Source: Trichodesmium sp. MAG_R04
Lineage (GTDB): Bacteria > Cyanobacteriota > Cyanobacteriia > Cyanobacteriales > Microcoleaceae
Reading direction: 5' to 3'
NCBI GenBank assembly: GCA_023356515.1
Contig: JAKQYG010000016.1
Span: 1 to 20,543, forward strand
Length of the DNA stretch: 20,543 nucleotides
Position numbers and translations under genes: made by a program. Below, in pieces: positions 7,241 through 15,506 of this stretch; positions within the stretch are counted from its first letter, which is position 1, and every line of letters starts with the position of its first letter. The notes below the pieces were generated by a model, which made no database searches, was not told where the DNA came from, and was given only the letters and a program-made list of their open reading frames with translations.

Positions 7241-7990
7241 AAATATTCTGATTTTTCTAAATATTCATCTTTGCTTAGACTAAATTAAATGATATTTATT
7301 ACTAAATTTTTCGTCATAAATGATGAAAATGACTGAAACAAACAAATTGATTACTAATAACTAAAAAAATTGGTACGGCAATTGCTATTAGTCTTTCAGG
7401 AAAAACCGAACTTTATCAAAACTTGACTTTTGATATACTAGTTAAAGTTAAGTACCTAAACAAAATTTTAACCCTCGCCTGATTTTATGTTAGATATACA
7501 TCATAAGAGATTTAGCTTGACAAAATGTGTAATTAATTATGAGTACCTGCTTAAGTCGAACTTAATACCAACTTCTCTTGATTACTCACCAATATCAGAG
7601 AATAGAGAATAGTTTTTAGAGACAAAAAATTGTTAAAATCAAATATCTGGGTTTAAACCTAATAATATTTAATAAAGTGTAACCGTTGCCAGGCAATGAT
7701 TTATGTTATGCTACTACACATTTAAGTTAGGAGCAATTGTGCTTTCTTAGTATGAGGAAGTTAATCAATTTAGTAAGCGCTGTACATATTTATAGATCAG
7801 TTCGTTCTTAGAAATTTATTTTTTCTACTACTAAAAACTATCTTATTACCTTCCAATTTTTCTGATATTTAATAGATATTATTTCAAATATTTAACTTTA
7901 TGTTCAGATCTAAAATGTCAATTTCATCTCATTAGTAAACTAAAAAATAATCATAAATTAACATTAAGTAATTACTCAAAAATATAAGAT

Positions 7991-7997
7991 AAGGAGA
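7991..7997 (+). promoter_or_regulatory. Strong Shine-Dalgarno of the J-protein gene
   Basis: AAGGAGA, 7 nt before the ATG at 8005. It is one of the few canonical ribosome-binding sites in this window, where most genes start after AT-rich leaders without one. Confidence 0.8.
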
Positions 7998-8004
7998 AGA
8001 ATAA

Positions 8005-9018
8005 ATGGCGACAACTGATTTTAAAGATTATTACTCAATCTTAGGTTTAACAAAAAATGCTAGTGCCGAAGAAATCAAAAAAGTTTACCGTAAGTTAGCT
8101 AGAAAGTATCACCCAGATATGAACCCTGGCGATCGCAAAGCAGAAGCTCGTTTCAAAGAAGTAAATGAAGCTTATGAAGTTTTATCAGATCCAGAAAAAC
8201 GCAAAAAATATGATCAATTTGGTCAATACTGGAAACAGGTAGGCTCTAGTGGTAGTGGATGGCCCGGTGGAAGTAGAGGTAGTAACATTGATTTTGGTGA
8301 ATTTGACTTTAATCAGTATGCCTCCTTTGAAGATTTTATCAACAGTTTATTGGGACGTAGTGGTCGCCCTGGTAGTAGTAATAGTGGTAATAAGCAAAAT
8401 AAAACCTATCAAACCAATACAGGTTGGCCAAACGGGTTTAATAATGGTTTTTATGGCCCTTCTGGTTTTGATGGTCGTAAGTCGACAACGGCCCTAAATT
8501 TAGAAGCTAACATTACTCTGACTTTGGCAGAAGCTTTTCGGGGAACACAAAAACGTGTGGGTAGTGGAGAAGTTTCAATTCCTCCTGGAGTCAAATCTGG
8601 AAGTAAAATAAGAGTTAAAGGCAAAGGTCAACTGGACCCACATACTCAGCAAAGGGGAGATTTATACTTAAAGGTAGAAATTGAGCCTCACTCTTTTTAT
8701 CAGTTTGATGGAGATAATTTACTTTGTGAAGTACCAATAACTCCTGATGAAGCTGTATTGGGTGCATCTATTGAAGTACCAACTCCTGATGGAATTGTCA
8801 ATATTAATGTTCCTGCAGGTATTCGTTCTGGTCAATCTTTGCGGTTACGGGGTAAGGGATGGCCTAAACCTAAATCAGAAAAACGTACTGATCAGTTAGT
8901 AAGAATTATTATTACAGCTCCGAAAAATATTAATTCTCTAGAAAGAGAATATTATCAGAAAATTAAAGCTAATCGCACTTTCAATCCTCGCAGTCATTTA
9001 AAAAATATATCTCTTTAG
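8005..9018 (+). CDS. dnaJ: Class II DnaJ-like J-domain co-chaperone (no zinc finger)
   Basis: An Hsp70 co-chaperone that should deliver clients to DnaK and stimulate its ATPase in the cytosol. The 337-aa product has a J domain at 7-71 with the essential HPD (36-38) and the QKRxxYD-type end (RKKYDQFG). A Gly/Ser/Phe-rich linker (about 78-158) follows, then two C-terminal substrate-binding beta domains (about 165-240 and 245-310) with paired PPGVKSGSKIRVKGKG and PAGIRSGQSLRLRGKG motifs. The four CxxCxGxG zinc repeats of classical DnaJ are absent, so this is a CbpA/DnaJ class II protein, and paralogues elsewhere in the genome are expected. The start is set by AAGGAGA (7991-7997) 7 nt before ATG. 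It has no dnaK or grpE neighbour. A 10-bp hairpin follows the stop. Confidence 0.93.
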   Translation: MATTDFKDYYSILGLTKNASAEEIKKVYRKLARKYHPDMNPGDRKAEARFKEVNEAYEVLSDPEKRKKYDQFGQYWKQVGSSGSGWPGGSRGSNIDFGEFDFNQYASFEDFINSLLGRSGRPGSSNSGNKQNKTYQTNTGWPNGFNNGFYGPSGFDGRKSTTALNLEANITLTLAEAFRGTQKRVGSGEVSIPPGVKSGSKIRVKGKGQLDPHTQQRGDLYLKVEIEPHSFYQFDGDNLLCEVPITPDEAVLGASIEVPTPDGIVNINVPAGIRSGQSLRLRGKGWPKPKSEKRTDQLVRIIITAPKNINSLEREYYQKIKANRTFNPRSHLKNISL

Positions 9019-9047
9019 TTAAGTTAATAGTATAAAACCACTTTTCA

Positions 9048-9075
9048 GTCAAAAGTCCTACAATTGACTTTTGAC
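9048..9075 (+). terminator. 10-bp perfect hairpin after the J-protein gene
   Basis: GTCAAAAGTC (9048-9057) and GACTTTTGAC (9066-9075) pair perfectly around an 8-nt loop, 30 nt after the stop codon. The following bases are ATCTTTAAAAT rather than a clean T-run. It lies between convergent genes and could serve either as a weak bidirectional terminator or as a transcript-stabilising hairpin. Confidence 0.5.
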
Positions 9076-9119
9076 ATCTTTAAAATACGTATTAGTAAGT
9101 TATAGTTTAGAACTTAGGA

Positions 9120-9287
9120 CAGAAAAATAAAGGGATAGATATATCCCACTACCCCCTCTACCAATTCCCGGTTCCTCTTTATAGACGTTACATGCAACGC
9201 CCCTACTTCTAATCCTGGCAGATGTTAGGAGCTCATACCAATTTGATCAATTTTTGCTACAAAAGACTTTGTCAGCAAGCCCTAACT
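9120..9287 (-). repeat. Dispersed repeat, copy B
   Basis: Read on the minus strand it runs CTAGTTAGGGCTTGCTGA, CTAACATCT, TTGCATGTAACG, GGGAATTGGTAGAGG and GGATATATCTATCCC. This is the same order of blocks as copy C (13428-13581), in the opposite orientation. The internal palindrome (about 9183-9204) is less perfect than in copies A and C. Non-coding, in the gap between two convergent genes. Confidence 0.7.
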
Positions 9288-9310
9288 AGACACACAACAA
9301 ATATTCAAAA

Positions 9311-10294
9311 TTAATTAGTGTAAAAAATTTCCTGTTCTCGGAGTTGCTTCATAAAATACTCTTCCAGATTAAGCCTTTCCATATTCATCGTAATTAGTCT
9401 AGCTTTCATTAATCCCAAACTAACTAAAAATTCTTGAGGATCTCCCTGTAAATGGCCATGCCAAAAATTATTCTCAAATTCTAAATCTGGTATCCATTGT
9501 TTAAGTATCTGAAAATTACCATTTTTACCCCTAACATAATAATAGGCATCTTGTGTACCTAATATTTCATCCAAAGTACCGATACAAATTAATTTTCCTT
9601 CTGCAAGAATGGCTATTCTATCGCAAATTTTTTCCACATCTGATAAAATATGACTATTAAAAAAAATAGTCTTTCCTTGTTCTTTGAGAGAGGCAATGAT
9701 TTCCCTAATTTGATAACGTCCCATTGGATCTAAACCTGACATAGGTTCATCTAAAAAAACTAATTCTGGATTATTAATTAAAGCTTGCGCCATACCAACT
9801 CTTTGCAACATCCCTTTAGAATATTGGCGTAGTTGTTTTCTAATAGCTGTTGATTTAGATAACCCAACTAAATCAAGTAACTGAGAAATTCTTTGTCTTT
9901 GTATTGATTTAGATATTTCAAATAATCCCGCTACAAATTCCAAAAATTCCCATCCAGTTAAGTAATCATAAAAATAAGGATTTTCTGGTAAGTAGCCGAT
10001 TTTTTCTTTAACTGAGCGATCGCCTATTGGTTGCCCTAACAAAATTCCTGACCCAGTTGTAGGGCGTACAATTCCCAGTAAAGTTTTGAGTAGGGTAGTT
10101 TTTCCTGCACCATTCTGCCCCAAAAGTCCAAAAGTTTCTCCTTGATAGACTTTTAAATTACAGTTTTTCAGAGGCTCTATTTTTTTATTCATCCAAAAGC
10201 CAGTACGGTATAGTTTACATAAATTAGTAGTTTCTATAACTGGCAATTTTTCTGGTGTGTTTGCTTTATTGGAAACATTGACAACAGGTTCCAT
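9311..10294 (-). CDS. ABC transporter ATP-binding protein (ABC-2/CcmA type)
   Basis: The cytosolic ATPase subunit of an ABC transporter, 327 aa. The motifs are complete: Walker A GQNGAGKTT (59-67), the IGYLPE region in place of a standard Q-loop (99-104), signature SKGMLQR (159-165), Walker B LVFLDE with the catalytic Glu183, D-loop SGLD (186-189) and H-loop His215. GYLPE and SKGMLQR are typical of ATPases paired with ABC-2 type permeases used for drug, polysaccharide or lipid export. A C-terminal extension of about 80 residues follows the core, as in that subfamily. No permease gene lies beside it, so the partner is encoded elsewhere and the cargo cannot be inferred. It is divergent from the phosphotransferase gene across 130 bp. 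No Shine-Dalgarno is visible at the start, but the following residues precede the first beta strand correctly. Confidence 0.9.
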   Translation of the reverse strand: MEPVVNVSNKANTPEKLPVIETTNLCKLYRTGFWMNKKIEPLKNCNLKVYQGETFGLLGQNGAGKTTLLKTLLGIVRPTTGSGILLGQPIGDRSVKEKIGYLPENPYFYDYLTGWEFLEFVAGLFEISKSIQRQRISQLLDLVGLSKSTAIRKQLRQYSKGMLQRVGMAQALINNPELVFLDEPMSGLDPMGRYQIREIIASLKEQGKTIFFNSHILSDVEKICDRIAILAEGKLICIGTLDEILGTQDAYYYVRGKNGNFQILKQWIPDLEFENNFWHGHLQGDPQEFLVSLGLMKARLITMNMERLNLEEYFMKQLREQEIFYTN

Positions 10295-10345
10295 AAAGAT
10301 TTAATTTATATATTTTAATGTTTTATTCTTTAGCATAAACTAAAT

Positions 10346-10373
10346 CTGAACCTAGAAACCTGAACTCAGAAAC
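10346..10373 (+). repeat. 14-bp tandem duplication in a divergent promoter region
   Basis: CTGAACCTAGAAAC (10346-10359) is followed directly by CTGAACTCAGAAAC (10360-10373), differing at two positions. It lies midway between the divergent ABC ATPase and phosphotransferase genes. It may be a simple slippage repeat or paired protein-binding sites; the sequence alone does not decide. Confidence 0.6.
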
Positions 10374-10424
10374 CTAGTTTTTTATAACTTTTCAAATACT
10401 AGAAATAACTTAATAAAAATTAAA

Positions 10425-11918
10425 ATGTTAGAGACTCTAGATTTAGATCTTTCCCTGGACAAAGATACCTATAAAAGGCAACTAGAAGTACTTATGCGAC
10501 AGTTGCGATCGCTACAAAATAATTGTTGGCAAAAGAAATTACCCATACTAATAGTATTAGAGGGTTGGGCAGCAGCAGGTAAGGGCGAGAACGCTCTAGT
10601 TAAACAAATAGTAGGATACATGGACCCAAGAGGATTTGTCGTTCATCCAATTTGGCCCACTACAAAACAAGAAGAGCAATATCCTTTCCTATGGCGGTTT
10701 TGGCAAAAAATTCCCAGAGCAGGACAAATTGCGATATTTCATCATAGTTGGTACACCCATGTCCTAGAAGACCGATTATTGAAAAATATTTCAGAAGGGG
10801 ACATACCAATAATTATGCGACAAATAAATGCTTTTGAACGTCAGATGGTAGATAATGGAGCAGCGATCGCCAAATTCTGGATTCATCTGAGCAAAAAAGA
10901 ACTAAAGAAGCGCTTAAAACAAAGTGCCGCCGATCCTTTAAGAGCTTGGCGAGTCAAAAGTCAAGACTGGCAACAAGCTAAAAATTATGAAAAATATACT
11001 GCCTTTGCAGAGGAAATGCTGATTCATACCAGCACAGAATTTTCTCCCTGGACCTTAGTTGAAGGAAACTCTCAACGTTGGGCAAGAGTAAAAGTCCTTA
11101 CAGAAATGGTCTCAATATTGACTCAAGCTTTAGACCAAATACATATTAGGGCGCCACGACCAAATAACCCTCTTCAAGAACAACTCAAACACACTGAACA
11201 AGATTTTTTGGCTCAGGTAGATTTAACCCAATCTTTATCTTTACAAGAGTACAAAAAATCCTTAAAAAAGCAGCAAGAACTTTTGAGTAAACTGCAATTA
11301 AAAATATATAAACATCAATTACCAGTCCTGATCGTATTTGAAGGATGGGACGCTGCTGGTAAAGGTGGGACGATTAAGCGGTTGACTGATAACTTGGACC
11401 CTCGTAACTATATAGTTAATGCTTTTGCTGCACCAACAGAAGAGGAAAAAGCCTATCATTATCTTTGGCGCTTCTGGAAAAAGTTGCCGGAAGCTGGAAC
11501 AATTGGTATTTTTGACCGCAGTTGGTATGGCCGAGTATTGGTGGAGCGAGTGGAAGGGTTTGCTACAGAATTAGAATGGCAATGTGCCTATCAAGAAATT
11601 AACGAGTTTGAGGAACAATTGATCACCGCAGGTTATGTTTTGGTTAAATTTTGGTTACATATTAGTCAGGAGGAACAGTTAAGACGGTTCAATGAGCGAC
11701 AAAACGACCCATATAAGCAGTATAAACTTACTGAAGAAGATTGGCGTAATCGAGAAAAGTGGCAAGTTTATGAAGTAGCTGCAAATCAAATGATTCAGTG
11801 TACAAGCAGACCAACCGCTCCTTGGACTTTAATTGCGGGTGATGATAAACGTTATGCTCGTGTTAAAGTAATCCAAACAGTGACAGAAGCAATTAATTAT
11901 CAACTTAAGTTTCGCTAA
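10425..11918 (+). CDS. pap: Polyphosphate:AMP phosphotransferase, two-domain PPK2 family
   Basis: Transfers phosphate from inorganic polyphosphate to a nucleotide, most likely AMP to ADP as in class II PPK2 enzymes, linking polyphosphate stores to adenylate balance in the cytosol. The 497-aa protein is a tandem of two PPK2 domains. The C-terminal one (about 272-497) is intact: Walker A GWDAAGKGG (307-315), Walker B FDRSWYGRVLVERVEG (363-378), and a lid with RQNDPYKQYKLTEEDW. The N-terminal one (about 15-240) keeps the fold but has GWAAAGKGE (47-55) and IFHHSWYTHVLEDR (104-117), losing the Walker A Asp and the Walker B Asp-Arg pair. It is therefore probably non-catalytic, as known for the class II layout. 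The start ATG lacks a Shine-Dalgarno. The gene is followed by ydcF-like 101 bp downstream on the same strand, with no clear terminator, so co-transcription is possible. Confidence 0.93.
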   Translation: MLETLDLDLSLDKDTYKRQLEVLMRQLRSLQNNCWQKKLPILIVLEGWAAAGKGENALVKQIVGYMDPRGFVVHPIWPTTKQEEQYPFLWRFWQKIPRAGQIAIFHHSWYTHVLEDRLLKNISEGDIPIIMRQINAFERQMVDNGAAIAKFWIHLSKKELKKRLKQSAADPLRAWRVKSQDWQQAKNYEKYTAFAEEMLIHTSTEFSPWTLVEGNSQRWARVKVLTEMVSILTQALDQIHIRAPRPNNPLQEQLKHTEQDFLAQVDLTQSLSLQEYKKSLKKQQELLSKLQLKIYKHQLPVLIVFEGWDAAGKGGTIKRLTDNLDPRNYIVNAFAAPTEEEKAYHYLWRFWKKLPEAGTIGIFDRSWYGRVLVERVEGFATELEWQCAYQEINEFEEQLITAGYVLVKFWLHISQEEQLRRFNERQNDPYKQYKLTEEDWRNREKWQVYEVAANQMIQCTSRPTAPWTLIAGDDKRYARVKVIQTVTEAINYQLKFR

Positions 11919-12019
11919 AACCAGTTGATTTTTATTTTTATTTATGGGTAATGCTTGATCAACAAAATTAGTTGAATAAGTAAAAAATTCCAATTTTCTC
12001 AGGAAAAAATTAAAAAATT

Positions 12020-13006
12020 ATGCTGATAATTTTAACAAGAATAGTATTTTGTATACTATTAATTTGGGTAATTAAATCACTTTGGGAAAATGCAGGTGGC
12101 GATAAGAGAAACTTAATTTATTCGTTGATCCTGGTATTTTCAATTCTTCTATTAATATTGGCATTTTATGCACCAGATAGTCCCGTGGGAGCTGCTGTTT
12201 TCAGATTTCTGGCTTTTGCATTTAAACCACTTGGTTGTTCAATTATATTGTTGCTTTATGCTACTACTCTAATATCGGGTGGAGCCATAAAGAGTCCAGC
12301 ACCAACATTAATTATTACAGCATTAATAGTTCTGATAATTTCTAGTTCACCAGTATTTGCTGTATGGGCAGCTCAACAAGTAGAAGAAGATGCAATAGAG
12401 GTTGTTTCTACTTCGTCTTGTTGTAATGAAAAAGCAGATGCAATTGTATTATTAGGTCAAGGAACAACTCAACCAATAGTAACTGATAGAATACAAATTC
12501 AGCTAACTAAAACCGCGGAGCGAATTACCTATGCTGCTGAATTATATAAAAAAGGATTATCTCCTTACATTATTGTTAGTGCTGGTCCAAGAATTGGAGA
12601 AGATGTTAATACAGTTGAAGCTGAAGATATCAAAAGAGTTTTAGTTTTATTGAATGTTCCGGAAACTGCTATTATTATTGAACCAAATAGCTCTACAGTA
12701 CATGAAAGTGCTATTCAAACTAGTGAAATTTTAAATAGAAGAGGTTTAGAATCTAAAGTTATTCTTGTTACTTCTGCTATTCAAATTCGTCGTGCTAGTT
12801 CAACTTTCAGTAACCTGGGTATTAAGGTTATCCCAGCCCCCACAGATTTTAATACTATTAATCCTTATGAAGATTCTTCCTATCGTTTTGTACTAGCAGA
12901 TTTTCTTCCTAATACAGAAGCACTTGTACTAACTACTGAAGTTTGGGAAGAATATTTGGCATTATTTTATTACTTCTTGCGTGGTTGGTTAGCTCCTAGT
13001 TTATAG
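12020..13006 (+). CDS. DUF218/YdcF-ElyC-SanA-like membrane protein
   Basis: A 328-aa inner-membrane protein of the DUF218 family, whose members (SanA, ElyC, YdcF) are tied to envelope integrity and lipid-carrier or peptidoglycan metabolism in other bacteria; the biochemical activity is unsettled. Four hydrophobic segments (about 3-20, 32-50, 70-87, 96-118) come first. The DUF218 domain (139-290) follows, with ADAIVLLGQGT (139-149), an ERITYAAELYKKG helix (167-179), IIVSAGP (184-190) and EPNSSTVHESA (221-231). The family's usual VTSAxHMxRA box reads VTSAIQIRRA (250-259), so the common His is replaced by Gln255. A short hydrophobic end (312-321) follows. AGGA about 15 nt upstream is a poor ribosome-binding site. 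It may be co-transcribed with the phosphotransferase gene; a terminator-like hairpin lies 115 nt downstream. Confidence 0.85.
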   Translation: MLIILTRIVFCILLIWVIKSLWENAGGDKRNLIYSLILVFSILLLILAFYAPDSPVGAAVFRFLAFAFKPLGCSIILLLYATTLISGGAIKSPAPTLIITALIVLIISSSPVFAVWAAQQVEEDAIEVVSTSSCCNEKADAIVLLGQGTTQPIVTDRIQIQLTKTAERITYAAELYKKGLSPYIIVSAGPRIGEDVNTVEAEDIKRVLVLLNVPETAIIIEPNSSTVHESAIQTSEILNRRGLESKVILVTSAIQIRRASSTFSNLGIKVIPAPTDFNTINPYEDSSYRFVLADFLPNTEALVLTTEVWEEYLALFYYFLRGWLAPSL

Positions 13007-13121
13007 ATGAATATTTTCAGCATTCATATATTAGCTATTAATGTCGCTAGATTAATAATAACAAGATTTATTCTTAATTACTGAGCTTAAACCATTTTTT
13101 TATTTTATAAAAGTTTAGGTT

Positions 13122-13166
13122 ATGCCCTACTGAAAAAAACTTTTTGAGAGATGGGCATTTTTATTT
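13122..13166 (+). terminator. Rho-independent terminator candidate after the DUF218 gene
   Basis: ATGCCC (13122-13127) pairs with GGGCAT (13153-13158), enclosing an AAAAA/TTTTT inner helix, and is followed by TTTTATTT. This is the best terminator-like structure in the window. Its CTACTGAAAAAAAC-TTTTT core resembles the start of the dispersed repeat family, so it may have been derived from a repeat copy. Confidence 0.6.
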
Positions 13167-13427
13167 GCTTATAAAGTTATATATAGCCTTTCTGAATGGG
13201 ATGTGAACATATAGCAATCCTAATTTTATTTATGTCAAATTAGGTCAAAAATTTTACTACTTTTTGAGAATATGTTTGGAGATAATTGTTGATAAGTAGA
13301 ACTTTCAGAGTATTAAAAAATTAACAATAAAGGATGATATAGCCGTCGAATATTGTCTGTAGACATAGCTAAATACTAAAACTCACTCAGAGATAACTTA
13401 TGACTTGCGAATAGCACTATACCTAAC

Positions 13428-13581
13428 TAGGGCTTGCTGAAAAAGTCTTTTTCAGGAGTAGGGAACCCATCCCTAACATCTCCCAGAATGAGAAGTAGGG
13501 ACTTTGCATGCAACGTCCCTACAGAGGAACAGGGAATTGGTAGAGGAGGCAGTAGGATATATTTGTCCCTTAATTTTTCTA
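13428..13581 (+). repeat. Dispersed repeat, copy C
   Basis: The most complete and uninterrupted copy. It begins TAGGGCTTGCTGAAAAAGTC and contains a perfect 19-bp palindrome (13437-13455, arms CTGAAAAAG/CTTTTTCAG). A near-perfect 24-bp palindrome (13497-13520) has arms AGGGAC/GTCCCT around TTTGCATGCAAC. The repeat ends GGATATATTTGTCCCTTAAT and TTTTCTA. It has no coding capacity. It matches copy B in inverse and copy A in direct orientation. Confidence 0.75.
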
Positions 13582-13693
13582 CCATGAGAGATTCCAAAAT
13601 ACTAACTTTTTGAGCTCTCCAGACCGAAAACTAGACACTTTTTTCAATTTTAAAAATGCTAAAACCTTTATGTGTCAATAAACCTTAATTACT

Positions 13694-15457
13694 ATGGCTA
13701 AATCTTCCCAATTACGACTCCAAACATTAGCCTCCTACTTACGTCCTTATTGGCAAAAGTCTTTGTTAGGAATTTTCTCCCTACTTATAGTTAATGCTTT
13801 AGGAATCTATATTCCTAAATTAATCAGTCAAGCTATAGATAACTTGGAGGTAGCAACTGAATTTAATGAATTCTTATACTATGTGCTGACAATTGTAATT
13901 TTTGCCTCCATTATGTGGGTAATTAGAGTACTTTCACGCATACTCATATTTGGAGTGGGGCGACAGGTCGAATTTGATCTTAAACAAAAAATTTTTAATC
14001 GACTATTAAAACTAGAACCATCCTACTTCAGTAATAATACAATTGGAGATTTAATCAACCGTGCCACAAGTGACGTTGATAATATTCGCAGACTATTAGG
14101 CTTTGCAGTATTAAGTATTAGCAATACAATTTTTGCTTATGGTTTAACCATACCAATTATGCTTTCTATTAATGTGCGGTTAACTCTCTTAGCAATTTCT
14201 GTTTATCCTATTATGCTAATACTGGTAAAAATATTTAGTAATAAACTGCAAAGTCAACAATTAGCTGTGCAAGAAGAGCTTTCTAATATGACTGATTTGA
14301 TTCAAGAAGATATGAATGGTATTTCTCTAATCAAAATATATGCTCAAGAAGAAAATGAAAGACGAGCTTTTAGTAAATATAATCAACGACTTTTAAATGT
14401 TAATTTAGACTTAGCAAGAACTCGTAATATTCTTTTTCCTCTCCTAATTAGTTTGGCAAGTTCAAGCTTATTAATATTACTAGTTAATGGGTCAAGCTAC
14501 TTAGAAACTGGTGAATTAACAGTTGGCAATTTTGTCGCCTTAATTATTTATATTGAGCGTTTAATTGTACCTACCGCATTATTAGGTTTTACAATTACTG
14601 CTTATCAAAGAGGAGAAGTAAGTATTGACCGCATAGAAGCTATTCTCACAGTTGAACCAAAAATCAAAGACTATAAATCACCTCTAACTTTTCCACAAGT
14701 AGTACAAGGTTCGATAAAAAGTCAAGGATTAACATACACCTATCCAGGTAGTACAATACCAGCTTTAGATAACATTAATTTTCTGATTCAACCAGGAGAA
14801 ACTATTGCTATCGTCGGTCCTATTGGTTCGGGTAAATCAACTTTAGCAAATACATTACCTAGACTTTTGAATATTGATATTGATCAATTATTTATAGATG
14901 ATTATGATGTGCATAAATTAAGATTAGAAGATTTACGCAAGATGATCGCCTATGTTCCCCAAGAAAGTTTTCTTTTTAGTACAACTATTAAAAATAATAT
15001 CTGTTATGGAGACCCAGCAAAAGAACAAAAAGAAATAGAATTTGCTGCTAAACAAGCACAAATTCATACAGAAATTCTCAACTTTCCACAACAATATGAA
15101 ACCATAGTCGGAGAAAGAGGGATTACTTTGTCAGGAGGACAAAGACAGAGAACAGCATTAGCAAGAGCATTATTAGTTGATGGGCCAATATTAATTTTAG
15201 ATGACGCACTTTCCAGTGTCGATAATGAGACAGCAACCAATATTTTGCAAAATTTATCTATAGGAACTAAAAAGAAAACTGTAATTTTTATTACTCATCA
15301 AATGTCTGCTGTTGCTGCTACTGCTGATAGAATTTTTGTGATGCATAAAGGTAAAATTGTTCAAGCAGGAAATCATGTAGAATTATTAGGAAAACCAGGT
15401 TTATATCAGTTACTTTGGCAGCAACAAAACCTGAAAAAGCTCTCAGCATATGATTGA
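13694..15457 (+). CDS. ABC exporter half-transporter (membrane domain fused to ATPase)
   Basis: An inner-membrane ABC exporter of the multidrug/lipid (MsbA/MdlA/BmrC-like) type, 587 aa. The membrane domain (about 15-310) has six hydrophobic segments, the first pair near 22-40 and 62-80. The ATPase domain follows with Walker A GPIGSGKST (375-383), Q-loop Gln423 in YVPQESFLF, signature LSGGQRQR (479-486), Walker B ILILDD (499-504), D-loop SSVD and H-loop His535. The catalytic Glu after Walker B is Asp504 (LDDALSSVD), as in the degenerate-site subunits of heterodimeric exporters such as MdlA and TM287, so a partner half-transporter is likely encoded elsewhere. The cargo cannot be told. It is convergent with the symporter gene 49 bp away, with no strong terminator between them. 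The start lacks a Shine-Dalgarno. Confidence 0.92.
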   Translation: MAKSSQLRLQTLASYLRPYWQKSLLGIFSLLIVNALGIYIPKLISQAIDNLEVATEFNEFLYYVLTIVIFASIMWVIRVLSRILIFGVGRQVEFDLKQKIFNRLLKLEPSYFSNNTIGDLINRATSDVDNIRRLLGFAVLSISNTIFAYGLTIPIMLSINVRLTLLAISVYPIMLILVKIFSNKLQSQQLAVQEELSNMTDLIQEDMNGISLIKIYAQEENERRAFSKYNQRLLNVNLDLARTRNILFPLLISLASSSLLILLVNGSSYLETGELTVGNFVALIIYIERLIVPTALLGFTITAYQRGEVSIDRIEAILTVEPKIKDYKSPLTFPQVVQGSIKSQGLTYTYPGSTIPALDNINFLIQPGETIAIVGPIGSGKSTLANTLPRLLNIDIDQLFIDDYDVHKLRLEDLRKMIAYVPQESFLFSTTIKNNICYGDPAKEQKEIEFAAKQAQIHTEILNFPQQYETIVGERGITLSGGQRQRTALARALLVDGPILILDDALSSVDNETATNILQNLSIGTKKKTVIFITHQMSAVAATADRIFVMHKGKIVQAGNHVELLGKPGLYQLLWQQQNLKKLSAYD

Positions 15458-15506
15458 AAAAAAATATCCAAGTAACAAGTATTTAAAAAATTAAGCGTTC
15501 ATTTTT

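Larger units (their letters stand above)
6787..8004. other. 1.2-kb gene-free region with nested repeats
   Basis: No credible gene is present on either strand; the short frames lack ribosome-binding sites and recognisable products. The left part holds a weak hairpin (6866-6896), a dispersed repeat (6958-7060 and 7187-7240) and the 126-bp element that splits it. From about 7240 to 7990 the sequence is very AT-rich, with only small palindromes (for example GGTTTAAACC at 7650-7659 and TTGCC-A-GGCAA at 7686-7696). No CIRCE element (the HrcA site of many heat-shock genes) is seen before dnaJ. An unannotated small RNA cannot be excluded. Confidence 0.7.
13007..13693. other. Intergenic region with terminator and repeats
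   Basis: 687 bp without a gene. It contains the terminator-like hairpin at 13122-13166, an 8-bp hairpin CCTAATTT/AAATTAGG (13219-13244) beginning like the ATATAGCAAT end of the element at 7061, and dispersed repeat copy C. The ABC exporter start at 13694 has no visible Shine-Dalgarno, and no promoter could be assigned with confidence. Confidence 0.7.

Noticed and set aside
7800..8004. CIRCE (HrcA) heat-shock operator before dnaJ
   Set aside because: The TTAGCACTC/GAGTGCTAA pair is absent.
8249..8497. 82-aa frame within the J-protein Gly-rich linker
   Set aside because: Valine-rich frame-shifted reading of the Gly/Ser linker; not a gene.
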